64,000 nucleotides of DNA from Massilia eburnea. GTDB lineage: Bacteria; Pseudomonadota; Gammaproteobacteria; Burkholderiales; Burkholderiaceae_D. The DNA is taken from positions 1-64,000 of the forward strand of contig NZ_WNKX01000006.1 of assembly GCF_009720745.1 (NCBI RefSeq), given 5' to 3'. Positions 7,683 through 17,678 of this stretch are shown piece by piece. The translations under genes were made by a program, and so were the position numbers. Within the stretch, counting starts at the first letter, position 1; each line of letters begins with the position of its first letter. Under the pieces are notes generated by a model that saw nothing but the letters and a program-made list of their open reading frames with translations, did no database searches and was not told the DNA's origin.

Positions 7683-10600
7683 TTATTCGGCGACCGGCGC
7701 CGATACGTGTTTATGCGGCTTGCGGATCCTGTGCACGATACGCTTCAGCAGGTGTTCGCCATCGTCGATGATGGTGAAGACGGCCGGCACCACCAGCAGC
7801 GACAGCAGGGTCGATGTTATCAAGCCGCCAATCACCGCAATGGCCATCGGCGAACGGAAGCTCGGGTCGGCGCCCATGCCCAGGGCCAGCGGCATCATGC
7901 CGGCGCCCATGGCGATGGTGGTCATCAGGATCGGGCGGCTGCGCTTGTGGCAGGCATCGACCAGGGCGTCAAAGCGGCTCATGCCGTCTTCGCGCGCCAG
8001 GATGGCGTAATCGACCAGCAGGATCGAATTCTTGGTCACGATACCCATCAGCATGATCAGGCCGATCATGGACGGCATTGACAGCGCTTTCTGCGTCACC
8101 AGCAGCGCCACGAATGCGCCGCCGATCGACAGCGGCAGTGCGGCCAGGATGGTCAGCGGCTGCAGGAAGTCGTGGAACAGCAGCACCAGCACGCCGTAGA
8201 TGCACAAGACGCCGATCAGCATCGCGATGACAAAGCTGACGAACAGGTTGGCCATTTCCTGCGTATCGCCCAGTTCTGCGCGTGTCACGGTGGGCGGCAG
8301 GTTCTTCATCGACGGCAGCTGGCGCGCTTCTTCATCCAGCTCGCCAAGCGTGCGGTTGCCCAGCTCCACGTCCAGCGTCACGTTGCGGCTGCGGTTAAGG
8401 CGGTCGATCTGCGCCGGACCCGATTCCATCGTGATGCTGGCGACATTTGCCAGCATCACGGGGCCATTGCGGCCGGGGACGGTCAGGCGGCCGATCGCAT
8501 CGAGGTCGGCGCGCACGCTGTCCGGCAGCTTGACGCGGATCGGCACCTGGCGTTCGGCCAGGTTCATCTTGGTCAGTTCGAAATCGTAATCGCCGGCCGT
8601 GGCCACGCGCACCGTTTCACCGATGGCGTTGGCGGTGACGCCCAGGTCGGCCGCCTTGGCAAAATCAGGGCGGACGATAATTTCCGGGCGCACCAGCGAA
8701 GCGCTGGAGGTGACGTTGCCGATGCCATGCAGGGTGCGCAGTTCGCGTTCCACCTTGCGTGCCGAATCGATCAGGGCGACCGGGTCTTCCGAGCGCAGCA
8801 CAAGCTGCATCTTGATGCCGGTATCAGGCGGGCCGACGGTGAAGCGCGCGCCGGGCAGGGCGGACAGCTTGTCGCGGATCATGTTTTCAATCTGCCCCAT
8901 CGATTCCTTGCGGTCGTTGCGGTGCACGGTGGTGATGGTCAGCACGGCGCGGCGCGCTTCGGCCGCAGCGCCGGGGGCAAAGGCGTCGCCCGAAGAACCG
9001 CCGCCAATGGAGCTGAAGACGTGCGTGATCGGTTTGACCTGCATGATCGCCAGGCGTGCACGCTCGGCGACGGCGCGCGTTTCGGCCAGGGTTGAGCCGG
9101 GGGGCAGTTCCAGGTTCACCATGGTCTGGTTGCGGTCGGCCGGGGGGATGAAGCCGGTCGGCAGGAAGAACACCAGCATGATGGAACAGACGAAGAACAC
9201 CGACGCTGCGATGGCGGTCTTCCAGCGGTTGCGCAGGCACCAGCGCATGGTCTTCATGTAGCGCTGCATGATCCAGCCGTCTTCCTGCTGCGGCTTGTCG
9301 GTCTGCTTCAGCAGGTGCGCCGCCATCATCGGCGTCAGCAAACGCGCCACCACCAGCGATGCCAGCACCGCCAGCACGGCGGCCCAGCCGAACTGCTTGA
9401 AGAATTTGCCGGGAATGCCGCCCATGAAGGCGGTCGGCAGGAACACGGCCACCAGGGCGAAGGTGGTGGCGATCACCGCCATCCCGATTTCGTCGGCCGC
9501 TTCCATGGCCGCCTGCATCGGCGTCTTGCCCATGTGCAGGTGGCGCTCGATATTTTCGATTTCCACGATCGCGTCGTCCACCAGCACGCCGACCACCAGG
9601 GCCAGCGACAGCAGGGTCACGGTATTCAGCGTGAAGCCCATCCAGTACATGCCGAGGAAGGCCGGCAGCACCGACAGCGGCAGCGCAGAGGCGGCCACCA
9701 GCGTGGCGCGCCAGTCGCGCAGGAACCACCACACCACCAGCACGGCGAGGATGGCGCCTTCGTACAGCAGTTCCATCGAGCCGGCGAAGTTTTCGGCGAC
9801 CGGCGAGGCGTTGTCGATCGATTCGGTGATGGCGATGGTCGGATGCGCTTGTCGCAGTTCTTCCACTGCGGCGCGGGCGTCCTTGGCCACCTGGGTTTCG
9901 CTGGCGCCCTTGGTGCGGAAGATTTCGAAGCCCACCACTTTCTTGCCGTCCTGGCTTGCTTCGGAGCGCGGCTCGGCGATGGTGTCGGTGACGTTCGCAA
10001 CCTGCTCCAGGCGGATGTGGCGCCCGTCGCCCAGCGGAATATCCATCTGCGACAGTTCCTGCGCGCTGTGCACGGTGGCGATGGTGCGCACCGATTGCTC
10101 GGCGCCGCTGATGTCGCCGCGTCCGCCCGGCTCTTCCTTCTGTACCTGGCGCAGCATGCGCGACACGTCCAGCGCGGAGACGCGCAGCGCCGCCATGCGT
10201 TCATCGTCCAGTTCCACGCGGATCTCGCGGTTCACGCCGCCGACGCGCTTGACTGCGCCCACGCCGCTGACCGACAGCAGCTTTTTGGATACGGCATTGT
10301 CCACATACCAGCTCAGGTCCGCATCGTCGGTCCTGGCGCCTTCCTTCGGCGTGACGACGAAAGTCAGGATCACGCGGCCCGCAGTGGATACTTTGCTGAC
10401 CACCGGGTCGCGCATTTCGCTTGGCATGTCGGCGCGTACGCGGGTGACGGCGTCGCGCACTTCGTTCACCGCGTCTGAAATGTTCTTTTCGAGGATGAAT
10501 TCAACGGTGATGGTGGCGGTGCCGTCCAGCACCTTGGCATAGATATTCTTGATGCCCTGCAGCGTGGCGACCGAGTCCTCGATCTTGCGCGCCACTTCCG

Positions 10601-10781
10601 TTTCCAGCTGGGCCGGTGCGGCGCCGGGCAGGGAGGCGGAAACGGTGACGATCGGCAGCTCGATGTCCGGGAAATCCTGCACCGGGTTGGCGCGATATGC
10701 CATCAGGCCTGCCAGCGACAGCAGGATGAACAGCATGATGGCCGGAACCGGGTGCTTGATTGAAAGGGCCGAGAAATTCAT
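7683..10781 (-). CDS. RND multidrug efflux permease (HAE1/AcrB-type)
   Basis: 1032 residues, full length for the family. It begins with the usual amphipathic start and first helix (FSALSIKHPVPAIMLFILLSLAG). Two large periplasmic loops follow helices 1 and 7. The proton-relay motif in helix 4 reads VGVLVDDAIVEIENIERH with Asp402-Asp403, the counterparts of AcrB Asp407/Asp408. The second-half motif MGIVTKNSILLVDYAI carries the conserved Lys. It is the inner-membrane proton/drug antiporter of the operon: NodT factor (13353), adaptor (11936), then this gene, 9 nt after the adaptor stop. The sequence resembles export of amphipathic drugs rather than metal ions (HME), but the substrate cannot be read. 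Confidence 0.96.
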   Translation of the reverse strand: MNFSALSIKHPVPAIMLFILLSLAGLMAYRANPVQDFPDIELPIVTVSASLPGAAPAQLETEVARKIEDSVATLQGIKNIYAKVLDGTATITVEFILEKNISDAVNEVRDAVTRVRADMPSEMRDPVVSKVSTAGRVILTFVVTPKEGARTDDADLSWYVDNAVSKKLLSVSGVGAVKRVGGVNREIRVELDDERMAALRVSALDVSRMLRQVQKEEPGGRGDISGAEQSVRTIATVHSAQELSQMDIPLGDGRHIRLEQVANVTDTIAEPRSEASQDGKKVVGFEIFRTKGASETQVAKDARAAVEELRQAHPTIAITESIDNASPVAENFAGSMELLYEGAILAVLVVWWFLRDWRATLVAASALPLSVLPAFLGMYWMGFTLNTVTLLSLALVVGVLVDDAIVEIENIERHLHMGKTPMQAAMEAADEIGMAVIATTFALVAVFLPTAFMGGIPGKFFKQFGWAAVLAVLASLVVARLLTPMMAAHLLKQTDKPQQEDGWIMQRYMKTMRWCLRNRWKTAIAASVFFVCSIMLVFFLPTGFIPPADRNQTMVNLELPPGSTLAETRAVAERARLAIMQVKPITHVFSSIGGGSSGDAFAPGAAAEARRAVLTITTVHRNDRKESMGQIENMIRDKLSALPGARFTVGPPDTGIKMQLVLRSEDPVALIDSARKVERELRTLHGIGNVTSSASLVRPEIIVRPDFAKAADLGVTANAIGETVRVATAGDYDFELTKMNLAERQVPIRVKLPDSVRADLDAIGRLTVPGRNGPVMLANVASITMESGPAQIDRLNRSRNVTLDVELGNRTLGELDEEARQLPSMKNLPPTVTRAELGDTQEMANLFVSFVIAMLIGVLCIYGVLVLLFHDFLQPLTILAALPLSIGGAFVALLVTQKALSMPSMIGLIMLMGIVTKNSILLVDYAILAREDGMSRFDALVDACHKRSRPILMTTIAMGAGMMPLALGMGADPSFRSPMAIAVIGGLITSTLLSLLVVPAVFTIIDDGEHLLKRIVHRIRKPHKHVSAPVAE

Positions 10782-10790
10782 CGCAGCTCC

Positions 10791-11936
10791 TTAGCGGGCG
10801 GGCTTGATGGGGTTCGACGCCTGCGCCGGCGCGCCGGTATTGCGTACCAGGTCGCCATCGTTCAGGAAGCCGGCGCCGGCAGCAACGATCAGCGCATCCG
10901 GAGCCAGGCCTTGCAGCACTTCGATACGCTCGCCAATGCGGCGGCCAACCTGCACCTTGACCTGGCTCACACGCTGGTCCTGGTTCAGGCGGAATACGTA
11001 GCTGAAGCCATCGCGCACGGTGATCGCTTGCTGCGGTACGGTCAGGGCGTCGGATGCGCCCAGTTCAAACTGGCCGGTGGCGAACATGCCGGCCTTGAAC
11101 GGCGCCTGCTTGCCATTGTTGGGCGGCAGGTCGACATAGACCAGGGCCGAGCGGGTTTGCGGGTCGATGGTCGGCGCCACCATGCGTACCTTGCCTGTCA
11201 ATTCACTGCCATTGGCGGCTTTCACCACGGCGCTGGTGCCGATCTTGATGTTGCGCAGGTCGGCGGCGGTGACTTCGGCGCGCCACTCCAGGCGGCCCTG
11301 CCGGATCATGCGGAACAATTCGGTGCCGGGACCGGCCACCGCGCCAACCGTGGCGCTGCGGGCCGAGATCACGCCCGCGTCGGGCGCCACCACCCTGGTA
11401 TAGCGCAGGCGCAGTTCGGCCGCCGCCAGCATGGCCTTGGCGGAAGCGGCGCGCGCACGGGCGGTGGCTTCGGCGGTGGTGTACTGGCTGATCTGCTGGG
11501 CGCTCAGGGCGCCGGTGTTTTCAATCGAACGCGCACGGTCGGCGTTGGCCTTGGCTTCGGCGGCAGCGGCTTCCGCCTCCATCAGCGCGGCCTTGGCTTG
11601 CGCCACGTCGGCCTGCGGGGTTTCCGGCGCGAACACGGCCAGCACTTCGCCCTTCGAGACGACGTCGCCCACGTTCACCTTGACGTCGGACAGGCGCAAG
11701 CCGTTCGACTCGCTGCTGATGACCGCTTCCTGCCAGGCGGCGACGTTGCCGTTGGCGGTCAGGCGGATCGGCAGGCTGGTCTTCTCAGGCCGTATGGTGC
11801 TGACGGTCAGCGATGGCTTGGCGGTGGCGGCTTTCTTGTCCTCGGCCATGGCGCAAGGCGCCTGCGCCAGCGCGGCGAGGGCGGTGGCGATGGTCAGGGC
11901 CGCGATGGCGGATGGAGTGCGGTGCAATGGTTTCAT
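10791..11936 (-). CDS. RND efflux periplasmic adaptor (membrane fusion protein)
   Basis: 381 residues from ATG 11936, preceded by GGAACG. A cleavable signal peptide (IAALTIATALAALAQAPCAMA) is followed by a first lipoyl half (ISSESNGLRLSDVKVNVGDVV), an Ala/Glu-rich helical hairpin, the second lipoyl half (VVAPDAGVISARSATVGAV), a beta-barrel domain and a membrane-proximal domain ending VVAAGAGFLNDGDLV. A Cys occurs in the signal region (QAPCAMA) but not in a good lipobox. Middle gene of the NodT/adaptor/RND operon; it connects the permease to the outer-membrane factor. Confidence 0.94.
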   Translation of the reverse strand: MKPLHRTPSAIAALTIATALAALAQAPCAMAEDKKAATAKPSLTVSTIRPEKTSLPIRLTANGNVAAWQEAVISSESNGLRLSDVKVNVGDVVSKGEVLAVFAPETPQADVAQAKAALMEAEAAAAEAKANADRARSIENTGALSAQQISQYTTAEATARARAASAKAMLAAAELRLRYTRVVAPDAGVISARSATVGAVAGPGTELFRMIRQGRLEWRAEVTAADLRNIKIGTSAVVKAANGSELTGKVRMVAPTIDPQTRSALVYVDLPPNNGKQAPFKAGMFATGQFELGASDALTVPQQAITVRDGFSYVFRLNQDQRVSQVKVQVGRRIGERIEVLQGLAPDALIVAAGAGFLNDGDLVRNTGAPAQASNPIKPAR

Positions 11937-11949
11937 AGTCGTTCCGTTC

Positions 11950-13353
11950 TTATTGCGCGGCGGGCGCGGTCCAGCCGCCGCCTGCTGCACGGTACAGGGC
12001 GATCCAGGCGGCGCTGCGTTCGCGCTGCAGGTTCACCACTGTGTTTTCTGCGGCCAGCCGGGTGCGGCGGGCATCCTCCAGTTCGAGCAGGCTGGCCAGC
12101 CCGTTCTTGTAGCGTTCTTCGGTGGCGGTGAAGAAGCTGCGGTAGCCTTCAAGCGCTACCTGCGCATCTTCGGCCCGCTCCTGGGTGCTTTGCAGCGCCA
12201 CCAGGGCCTGTTCGATTTCCGATACGGCCTGGCGCACGCTGGCCTTGTAGCTCGATACGGCGGCCTTATACCTGGCGCGCGCCGCTTCCACATTGGCGCG
12301 GCGCACGCCCCAGTCAATGATGGGCAGCGTCATCTGCAGCGGGCCGAGGGTCCATACATTGGCGCTGATGTCCTGGCCTTCCACGTGCAGCCGGCCGCGC
12401 CCGATCGAGCCGCCCAGGCCGAGGTGCGGCCAGCGCTGGGCACGCGCGCCGGCAACGTCGTAGCTGGCGGCCGCCACTTCCTGCGCCGCGTTGAAGACGT
12501 CGGGCCGCTGTTCCAGAATCTGGGCCGGCATGGAATCGATGGCGATGCCAGCAGCGGGGGACAGGACGGCGCCCGCTGCGCTCTCGGCCAGGCGCGCGCG
12601 CAAATCCGGTTCCGGGATGGCGGTCAGCGCCACCAGCACTTTCAGTTCGCTGTCGCAGGCTGCGCGTTGCGCCAGCGCGCGGTTGTTGCCGTCGGCGGCG
12701 CTGGCGCGCGCCAGCGCGTTGGCCGATGGCGACTGGAAGCCAGCCTTGGTCGTGATGTCGGTCAGGCGGGCTGTGTGCGCGCGCGATGCAGCGTCCATGC
12801 GCGCCACCGTCAGCAGCTTCTCGCAGGCGCGCAGGCTGTAATACTGGTTGGCCGTTTCGGCCGCCACCGTGACGCGCGCCTCGTGCCAGCCTGCCTGCGC
12901 GCCTAGGTGGCGGGCGATGGCGGCATTGCGGCGCGCACGGCCGCCGCCGAACAGGTCGATCTCCCACTGGGCCTGGGCCAGCAGCGTGGTGGTGGTATTC
13001 ATGGGCGCGTTGACGGACTGCTGGCTCATGCGGGTGGAGCTCAGGACCCCGATCAGGGAGGGGGCGAGGGCGGCGCCGGCGGCGGTGCGCTCGGCGCTTG
13101 CTGCGGCAAAACGCGCCTGGGCGCTGGCGATGGTGGGACTGGCCGCCTGTGCGGCCTCGATCAGCTGCACCAGCAGCGGGTCGGACTGGCTTTGCCACCA
13201 GCTGGCCAGTTCGCCGGTGCTGCCATTGTGCGGCAGGGGCGCTTGCCATTGCTGCGGCGCGTCCGCCGCGACCTTAGCCGCCGGCCCGGTGATGCCGCAG
13301 GCGCTGAGCGCCAGCACGGTCACCATGGTGAGCGGGACCTGATATCTCTTCAT
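11950..13353 (-). CDS. NodT-family outer-membrane lipoprotein of the RND pump
   Basis: 467 residues. The signal ends in lipobox LALSAC with Cys19. OEP features include SWWQSQSDPLLVQLIEAA, IDLFGGGRARRNAA, QRPDVFNAAQEVAAASYDV and the C-terminal ALYRAAGGGW. It is the first gene of the minus-strand pump operon, separated from the DUF1800 gene by a 140-bp divergent intergenic region with AT-rich stretches that probably holds both promoters. It is a paralogue of the NodT gene at 4797 but lacks the palindrome-encoded insert, so it serves as an internal comparison for that insertion. Confidence 0.93.
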   Translation of the reverse strand: MKRYQVPLTMVTVLALSACGITGPAAKVAADAPQQWQAPLPHNGSTGELASWWQSQSDPLLVQLIEAAQAASPTIASAQARFAAASAERTAAGAALAPSLIGVLSSTRMSQQSVNAPMNTTTTLLAQAQWEIDLFGGGRARRNAAIARHLGAQAGWHEARVTVAAETANQYYSLRACEKLLTVARMDAASRAHTARLTDITTKAGFQSPSANALARASAADGNNRALAQRAACDSELKVLVALTAIPEPDLRARLAESAAGAVLSPAAGIAIDSMPAQILEQRPDVFNAAQEVAAASYDVAGARAQRWPHLGLGGSIGRGRLHVEGQDISANVWTLGPLQMTLPIIDWGVRRANVEAARARYKAAVSSYKASVRQAVSEIEQALVALQSTQERAEDAQVALEGYRSFFTATEERYKNGLASLLELEDARRTRLAAENTVVNLQRERSAAWIALYRAAGGGWTAPAAQ

Positions 13354-13493
13354 GCCGTCCTTTCATTTTGCGCAACATGAATTAAAGCATATAAATCAAC
13401 CAATTAACATCCTGATACAAAGGATTCTTTGCCTTCAATTCGTGCGCTAGCGTATAAAGAAAAGACCGTAAAACATTGTATTGGGACGACATC

Positions 13494-14864
13494 ATGCGAC
13501 CTTTCGCATTTGCCCCTTTGCTGGCCGCCGCCCTGGCGCTGCCGCAAGCTGCCCCGTGGGCCGCGCCGCTGGCCAGCGAACGAGCCGCGGTCCATGTGCT
13601 GAACCGGCTGGCCTATGGGCCGCGGCCCGGCGATATCGACCGCGTGCGCCAGATGGGCGTACAGGCCTATATGGAGGAGCAACTGAATCCTCCGCCCCTA
13701 CCGGTAGCGTTAAGCCAGCGTCTCGACAAGCTCGAAACCTTACAGATGAGCACAGGCGAAGCGCTGGCGCGCTTCCAGGAAGCGCGCCAGGAGAAGGATG
13801 GCGAGCGCCGCGAACTGGTGAAGCAGATGGCGTCCGAAGCTGCCGAAGCGCGCCTGCTGCGCGCCATTGAAAGCCCGCGCCAGCTGGAAGAGGTGATGGT
13901 CGATTTCTGGTACAACCACTTCAACGTCTTCGCCGGCAAGGGACAGGACCGTGCGCTGGTGGCGAGCTATGAACGCGATGCGATCCGTCCGTACGTCTTC
14001 GGTTCCTTCCGCCGGATGCTGGGCGCCACCGCGCACCACCCGGCCATGCTGTTCTACCTGGACAACTGGGTATCGAAAGCGGGCGGCCTGAATGAAAACT
14101 ATGCGCGCGAGCTGATGGAGCTGCACACGCTGGGCGTGGACGGCGGCTACACCCAGAAGGACGTGACCGAGCTGGCGCGCATGCTGACCGGCTGGACCTA
14201 TGCCCCAAGGCGCGGCGCGCAGTTCGTGTTCGATCCGCGCCGCCATGACAACGGCGCCAAGACCTGGCTGGGCAAGCCCGTCACCGCGCGCGGTGTGAGC
14301 GAGGGCGAGTACGCGCTGGACGTGCTGGCCGTGCATCCATCCACCGCCCGCAACATCAGCCGCGAACTGGCGCAGTATTTCGTGGCCGACCAGCCGCCGC
14401 CGGCCCTGGTTGAACGCATGGCGCAGACCTGGATCGCGAGCAACGGCGATATCCGCTCCGTGCTGCGCACCCTGTTCTCCAGCCAGGAATTCATGGACCA
14501 GCAGTACGCCGGCGCCAAATACAAGACGCCGTACCAGTACGTGGTGTCCGCTTCGCGCGCGGCCGCCATGCCGATGACGGAAGTGAAGCCGCTGGTGGGC
14601 ATCCTGTCCCGCCTTGGCATGCCGCTCTACGGCTGCCAGACGCCGGACGGCTACAAGAACACGGAGGCGGCCTGGCTTAACCCGGATGGCCTGAGCCGCC
14701 GCATCAGCTACGCGTTGTCGATTTCTTCCGGCGCCGATGCGGCCGCCGTGCAGGAAGCGCTGGGCGCCTCGGTGTCAAAGCGCACCGCCGCCATCGTCGC
14801 CGACAGCAACGAGCGCCTGCGCGCCGGCATGCTGCTGGGCAGCCCCGACTTCATGCAACGCTGA
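13494..14864 (+). CDS. DUF1800 family exported protein
   Basis: 456 residues with a Sec signal peptide (MRPFAFAPLLAAALALPQAAPWA). Start ATG 13494 has GGGACG upstream; an earlier in-frame start is in the promoter region. Family hallmarks are HVLNRLAYGPRPGDIDRV at the mature N-terminus, MVDFWYNHFNVF in the middle, NENYARELMELHTLGVDGGY, and the C-terminal region with PDGYKNTEAAWLNPDG. DUF1800 proteins are of unknown function and nearly always pair with a DUF1501 gene, as here 12 nt downstream. The pair is exported and probably acts together in the periplasm or at the surface. Confidence 0.93.
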   Translation: MRPFAFAPLLAAALALPQAAPWAAPLASERAAVHVLNRLAYGPRPGDIDRVRQMGVQAYMEEQLNPPPLPVALSQRLDKLETLQMSTGEALARFQEARQEKDGERRELVKQMASEAAEARLLRAIESPRQLEEVMVDFWYNHFNVFAGKGQDRALVASYERDAIRPYVFGSFRRMLGATAHHPAMLFYLDNWVSKAGGLNENYARELMELHTLGVDGGYTQKDVTELARMLTGWTYAPRRGAQFVFDPRRHDNGAKTWLGKPVTARGVSEGEYALDVLAVHPSTARNISRELAQYFVADQPPPALVERMAQTWIASNGDIRSVLRTLFSSQEFMDQQYAGAKYKTPYQYVVSASRAAAMPMTEVKPLVGILSRLGMPLYGCQTPDGYKNTEAAWLNPDGLSRRISYALSISSGADAAAVQEALGASVSKRTAAIVADSNERLRAGMLLGSPDFMQR

Positions 14865-14876
14865 GGACCGACCATC

Positions 14877-16124
14877 ATGCAACGACGCCAATTCCTGAAC
14901 GCCTTTGCCGCCAGCGCCGGCCTGCTGCTGCCGCTTGGCCCGCACGCCTGGGCCGCAACGATGGCCCCCGGCAGCAGCGCGCCCACCTCCAGGAAACTGA
15001 TCGTGGTCATGCTGCGCGGCGCGGTCGACGGCATGAACGTGGTGGCCCCGGTGGCCGATGCCGAATATGCCCGCCTGCGTCCCAATATCGCGCTGGCCAA
15101 ACCCGGCGCGGACGATGGCGCATTGGACCTGGACGGCTATTTTGGCCTGCACCCGGCGCTGGCGCCGCTGATGCCGCTGTGGCAGCAGAAGAAGCTGGCC
15201 TTCGTCCACGCCAGCGGTTCGCCTGACGCCAGCCGCTCCCACTTCGATGCGCAGGACTATATGGAATCGGCCACGCCGGGCGTGAAAAGCACGCAGGACG
15301 GCTGGATGAACCGCCTGCTTGGCGTGCTGCCGGGCGAGTCCACCCCGACGCGCGCACTGAGCATCGGCCCGGTGATGCCGCGCATCCTTTCCGGCGCGCT
15401 GCCGGCGACCAATCTCGCCAACGGTGCAGCCGGCACGCGTGCCACGCCGCTGGACCGGCCGCAGATTGCCAAGGCCTTCGATGCGCTGTACACCGGCAAT
15501 GAGCGCTTCGGCAAAGTCTACGTCGATGGCCGCCAGGCGCACGAGGAGGTGATGGCCGCCGCCAACAGCGGCATGATGTCCGAGATGCAGGCGGCCGACA
15601 ACGGCGCACCGCTGCCCAACGGCTTCCCCGACGATGCCGCCCGCCTGGCGACGCTGATGCGCAACAAGCCCAATATCCAGCTGGCCTTCATCGCGCTCGG
15701 CGGCTGGGACACCCACGCCAACCAGGGCGCCGGCAGCGGCCAGCTGGCCAACCGCCTGCAGCCGCTGGGCACAGGATTGGCCACGCTGGCGCAGCGCCTG
15801 GGACCATTGTTTGACGATACCGTGATCGTGGTGATGTCGGAATTCGGCCGCACGGCGCGCGAGAACGGCAACCGCGGCACTGACCATGGCCACGGCAACG
15901 CCATGTGGGTGCTGGGCGGGAAGGTGCAGGGCGGCAGGGTGGCCGGCGAGTGGAAAGGCCTGGCAGACGGCCAGTTGAACGAAGGACGCGACTTGCCTGT
16001 CACCACCGATTTCCGCCGCGTGCTGGCCCACATTGCGGAGCGCCACCTTCGCCTGCCCGATAGTGCGCTGGTCCGCGCCTTCCCCGGCCTGCCTGGCGGC
16101 GCGCCGCTCAACCTGCTGGCCTGA
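14877..16124 (+). CDS. DUF1501 family Tat-exported protein
   Basis: 415 residues. The N-terminus MQRRQFLNAFAASAGLLLP is a twin-arginine-type signal. The body shows the alkaline-phosphatase/sulfatase-like superfamily pattern seen in DUF1501: KLIVVMLRGAVDGMNVVAP near the start, HASGSPDASRSHFDAQDYME, ALGGWDTHANQGAG, and FDDTVIVVMSEFGRTARENGNRG followed by TDHGHGNAMWVLGG, which supply likely metal-binding Asp/His residues. It follows the DUF1800 partner in one operon. The catalytic activity of this family has not been defined. Confidence 0.93.
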   Translation: MQRRQFLNAFAASAGLLLPLGPHAWAATMAPGSSAPTSRKLIVVMLRGAVDGMNVVAPVADAEYARLRPNIALAKPGADDGALDLDGYFGLHPALAPLMPLWQQKKLAFVHASGSPDASRSHFDAQDYMESATPGVKSTQDGWMNRLLGVLPGESTPTRALSIGPVMPRILSGALPATNLANGAAGTRATPLDRPQIAKAFDALYTGNERFGKVYVDGRQAHEEVMAAANSGMMSEMQAADNGAPLPNGFPDDAARLATLMRNKPNIQLAFIALGGWDTHANQGAGSGQLANRLQPLGTGLATLAQRLGPLFDDTVIVVMSEFGRTARENGNRGTDHGHGNAMWVLGGKVQGGRVAGEWKGLADGQLNEGRDLPVTTDFRRVLAHIAERHLRLPDSALVRAFPGLPGGAPLNLLA

Positions 16125-16126
16125 GC

Positions 16127-17119
16127 TCAGATGGTTTCGGTCTCGCGCACGGTCAGCGGGCTGGCCAGCGCGTAGCGCGCAATATCGTCCTTGCGCATGA
16201 ATGCCACGCCGGCATGCGATGTCGCGTAGCGCAGGAACTGGTCCCAGGCGCGCACCATCTGCGGCGTGCCGCTGATGCGGTCATGTGCGCTGATCGACAT
16301 CATGCGCCGGCGCGCCCCGCCTTCGCTGTAGAGCTGGTCGAAATCGAGCTTGACCTGTTCCAGGAACTGCGCGGGCGAATAGTTGCGGCCTTCCACCAGC
16401 AGGATGTCATTGTTGCGCAGCGTGTAAGGAACGACAGTGAAGTCCTTGCCATTGACTGGCTCAATGAAGGGCTCGTCGCGGCTCAAGTCGTCGATATGGT
16501 ACAGATAGCCAAGCTCCTGCAGCAGTTCCAGGGTGTGAGGACTGCGCCGCAGCCAGTTGCAGTTGTAGCCCAGTGGGCGCTGGCCGGTGGCTTGCTGCAC
16601 CATGTCGGCCGCGTCGATCAGGAACTGGCGCTCTTGTTGCCGGCCCATCGCGAATTGCGGGCTCCAGCGCGGGCCGTGCGCCGCTGCCTCATGGCCGCGC
16701 CGTACGATCTCGCGCGCCAGTTCGGGGTGCCGGCGTGCTGCTTCGCCAATGATGTGCGACGTGACCTTTACGCCGTACCGGTCCCACAGGTCGAGCATGC
16801 GCGGGATGCCTTCGCGGTAGCCGTAGGCGAACCAGGTATTCGCGGCCAGGTCGGACGGTACGCTGGATGGGAAGTCCACTTTCGGGAAGGGGCTGTCGGC
16901 GCCCCGTGCCGGCTGGCCGCCCGCCTCGAATTGCATGGAGATCGAGATCACCAGGCGGGCGCCGCCCGGCCAGTACGAACCGGACGCATCGCCGGCGGCC
17001 GCTTGCGTCGAAGCGAGGCTGTCGCCGCCCGACAGCGCGGCGCTAGCCGCAAGCGTCCCAGCCTGGGCCATGAAGCGGCGGCGTGATGGCTGCGCCGTAC
17101 CCTTTTCGTTCGCGCGCAT
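16127..17119 (-). CDS. Tat-exported polysaccharide deacetylase family protein
   Basis: 330 residues. Start ATG 17119 is set by GGAG about 7 nt upstream. The signal contains SRRRFM, a Tat motif, then AASAALSGG. The catalytic part is of the divergent PuuE/allantoinase-like branch of NodB-type deacetylases: it has GVKVTSHIIGEAARRHPELA and IVRRGHEAAAHGPRW, where the two His are plausible metal ligands, and RPLGYNCNWLRRSPHT. The usual FTFDD motif is replaced by ISISMQFEAGG, so activity on chitin-type sugar is not assured and another C-N hydrolase substrate is possible. Co-transcribed with the SnoaL-like gene upstream (4 nt gap). Confidence 0.85.
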   Translation of the reverse strand: MRANEKGTAQPSRRRFMAQAGTLAASAALSGGDSLASTQAAAGDASGSYWPGGARLVISISMQFEAGGQPARGADSPFPKVDFPSSVPSDLAANTWFAYGYREGIPRMLDLWDRYGVKVTSHIIGEAARRHPELAREIVRRGHEAAAHGPRWSPQFAMGRQQERQFLIDAADMVQQATGQRPLGYNCNWLRRSPHTLELLQELGYLYHIDDLSRDEPFIEPVNGKDFTVVPYTLRNNDILLVEGRNYSPAQFLEQVKLDFDQLYSEGGARRRMMSISAHDRISGTPQMVRAWDQFLRYATSHAGVAFMRKDDIARYALASPLTVRETETI

Positions 17120-17123
17120 GGCG

Positions 17124-17651
17124 TTATTCTCCAATCACGCCAAGCTGGCGCAGGAAGGCGAGGTTGTCTTCAATATGCCAGTTGTCGGCGATGCGCCCGT
17201 CGGCGATGCGGTAAATGTCCGTGGCGATGAAATCGATCTCCTGGCCTTTGCCCTGCACACCTTTGAAGCTGCCGGTGAAATGTCCGCGCAAGCGCAGGTG
17301 CAGCACCACCCGGTCGCCGCTGGCAATGAGCTGCTCAATGTCGGCATGCATGTCGGGAACGGCCGCGCGCACGAAGGCCGATGCCGCCAATGGCCCGGGC
17401 AAGCCCTGCGCACGCCCCGGTGGCAGCGTGCGGTCGGTGAACCCAGGCGCCAGCGCGGCGCGGGCCAGCGTCTGGTCGCCGTTATTCCAGAACGATGCAT
17501 AGCGCCGTGCGGCGAGAACGTTGGCTTGCGCCTGCGCTGGCGGCAGCGAGGGATCGATGAACTGCAGCTGCGGCTGCACCAGCTGCGTGTCTGGAGCCGC
17601 TTGTGCTGCGGCCAGGGGCAGGGCGAACAGCAAGGGAAGAAGGCGTTTCAT
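17124..17651 (-). CDS. Secreted SnoaL-like / ester-cyclase family protein
   Basis: 175 residues with a Sec signal peptide (MKRLLPLLFALPLAAAQA). The mature part has the SnoaL-like polyketide-cyclase/ester-cyclase pattern: YASFWNNGDQTLARAALAPGFTD, VRAAVPDMHADIEQLIASGD, RVVLHLRLRGHFTG, DIYRIADGRIADNWHIED. These are small alpha+beta cone proteins, usually cytosolic, so export is a little unusual. First gene of a two-gene unit with the deacetylase, divergent from the LysR gene at 17749. The LysR protein may regulate the pair. Confidence 0.85.
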   Translation of the reverse strand: MKRLLPLLFALPLAAAQAAPDTQLVQPQLQFIDPSLPPAQAQANVLAARRYASFWNNGDQTLARAALAPGFTDRTLPPGRAQGLPGPLAASAFVRAAVPDMHADIEQLIASGDRVVLHLRLRGHFTGSFKGVQGKGQEIDFIATDIYRIADGRIADNWHIEDNLAFLRQLGVIGE

Positions 17652-17678
17652 ATTTTCTCCTTTTGAAAGGATTTCATC

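Noticed and set aside
16120..16135. CTGAGCTCAG palindrome at the convergent DUF1501/deacetylase ends
   Set aside because: Too short and lacks a T-tract; could be chance.
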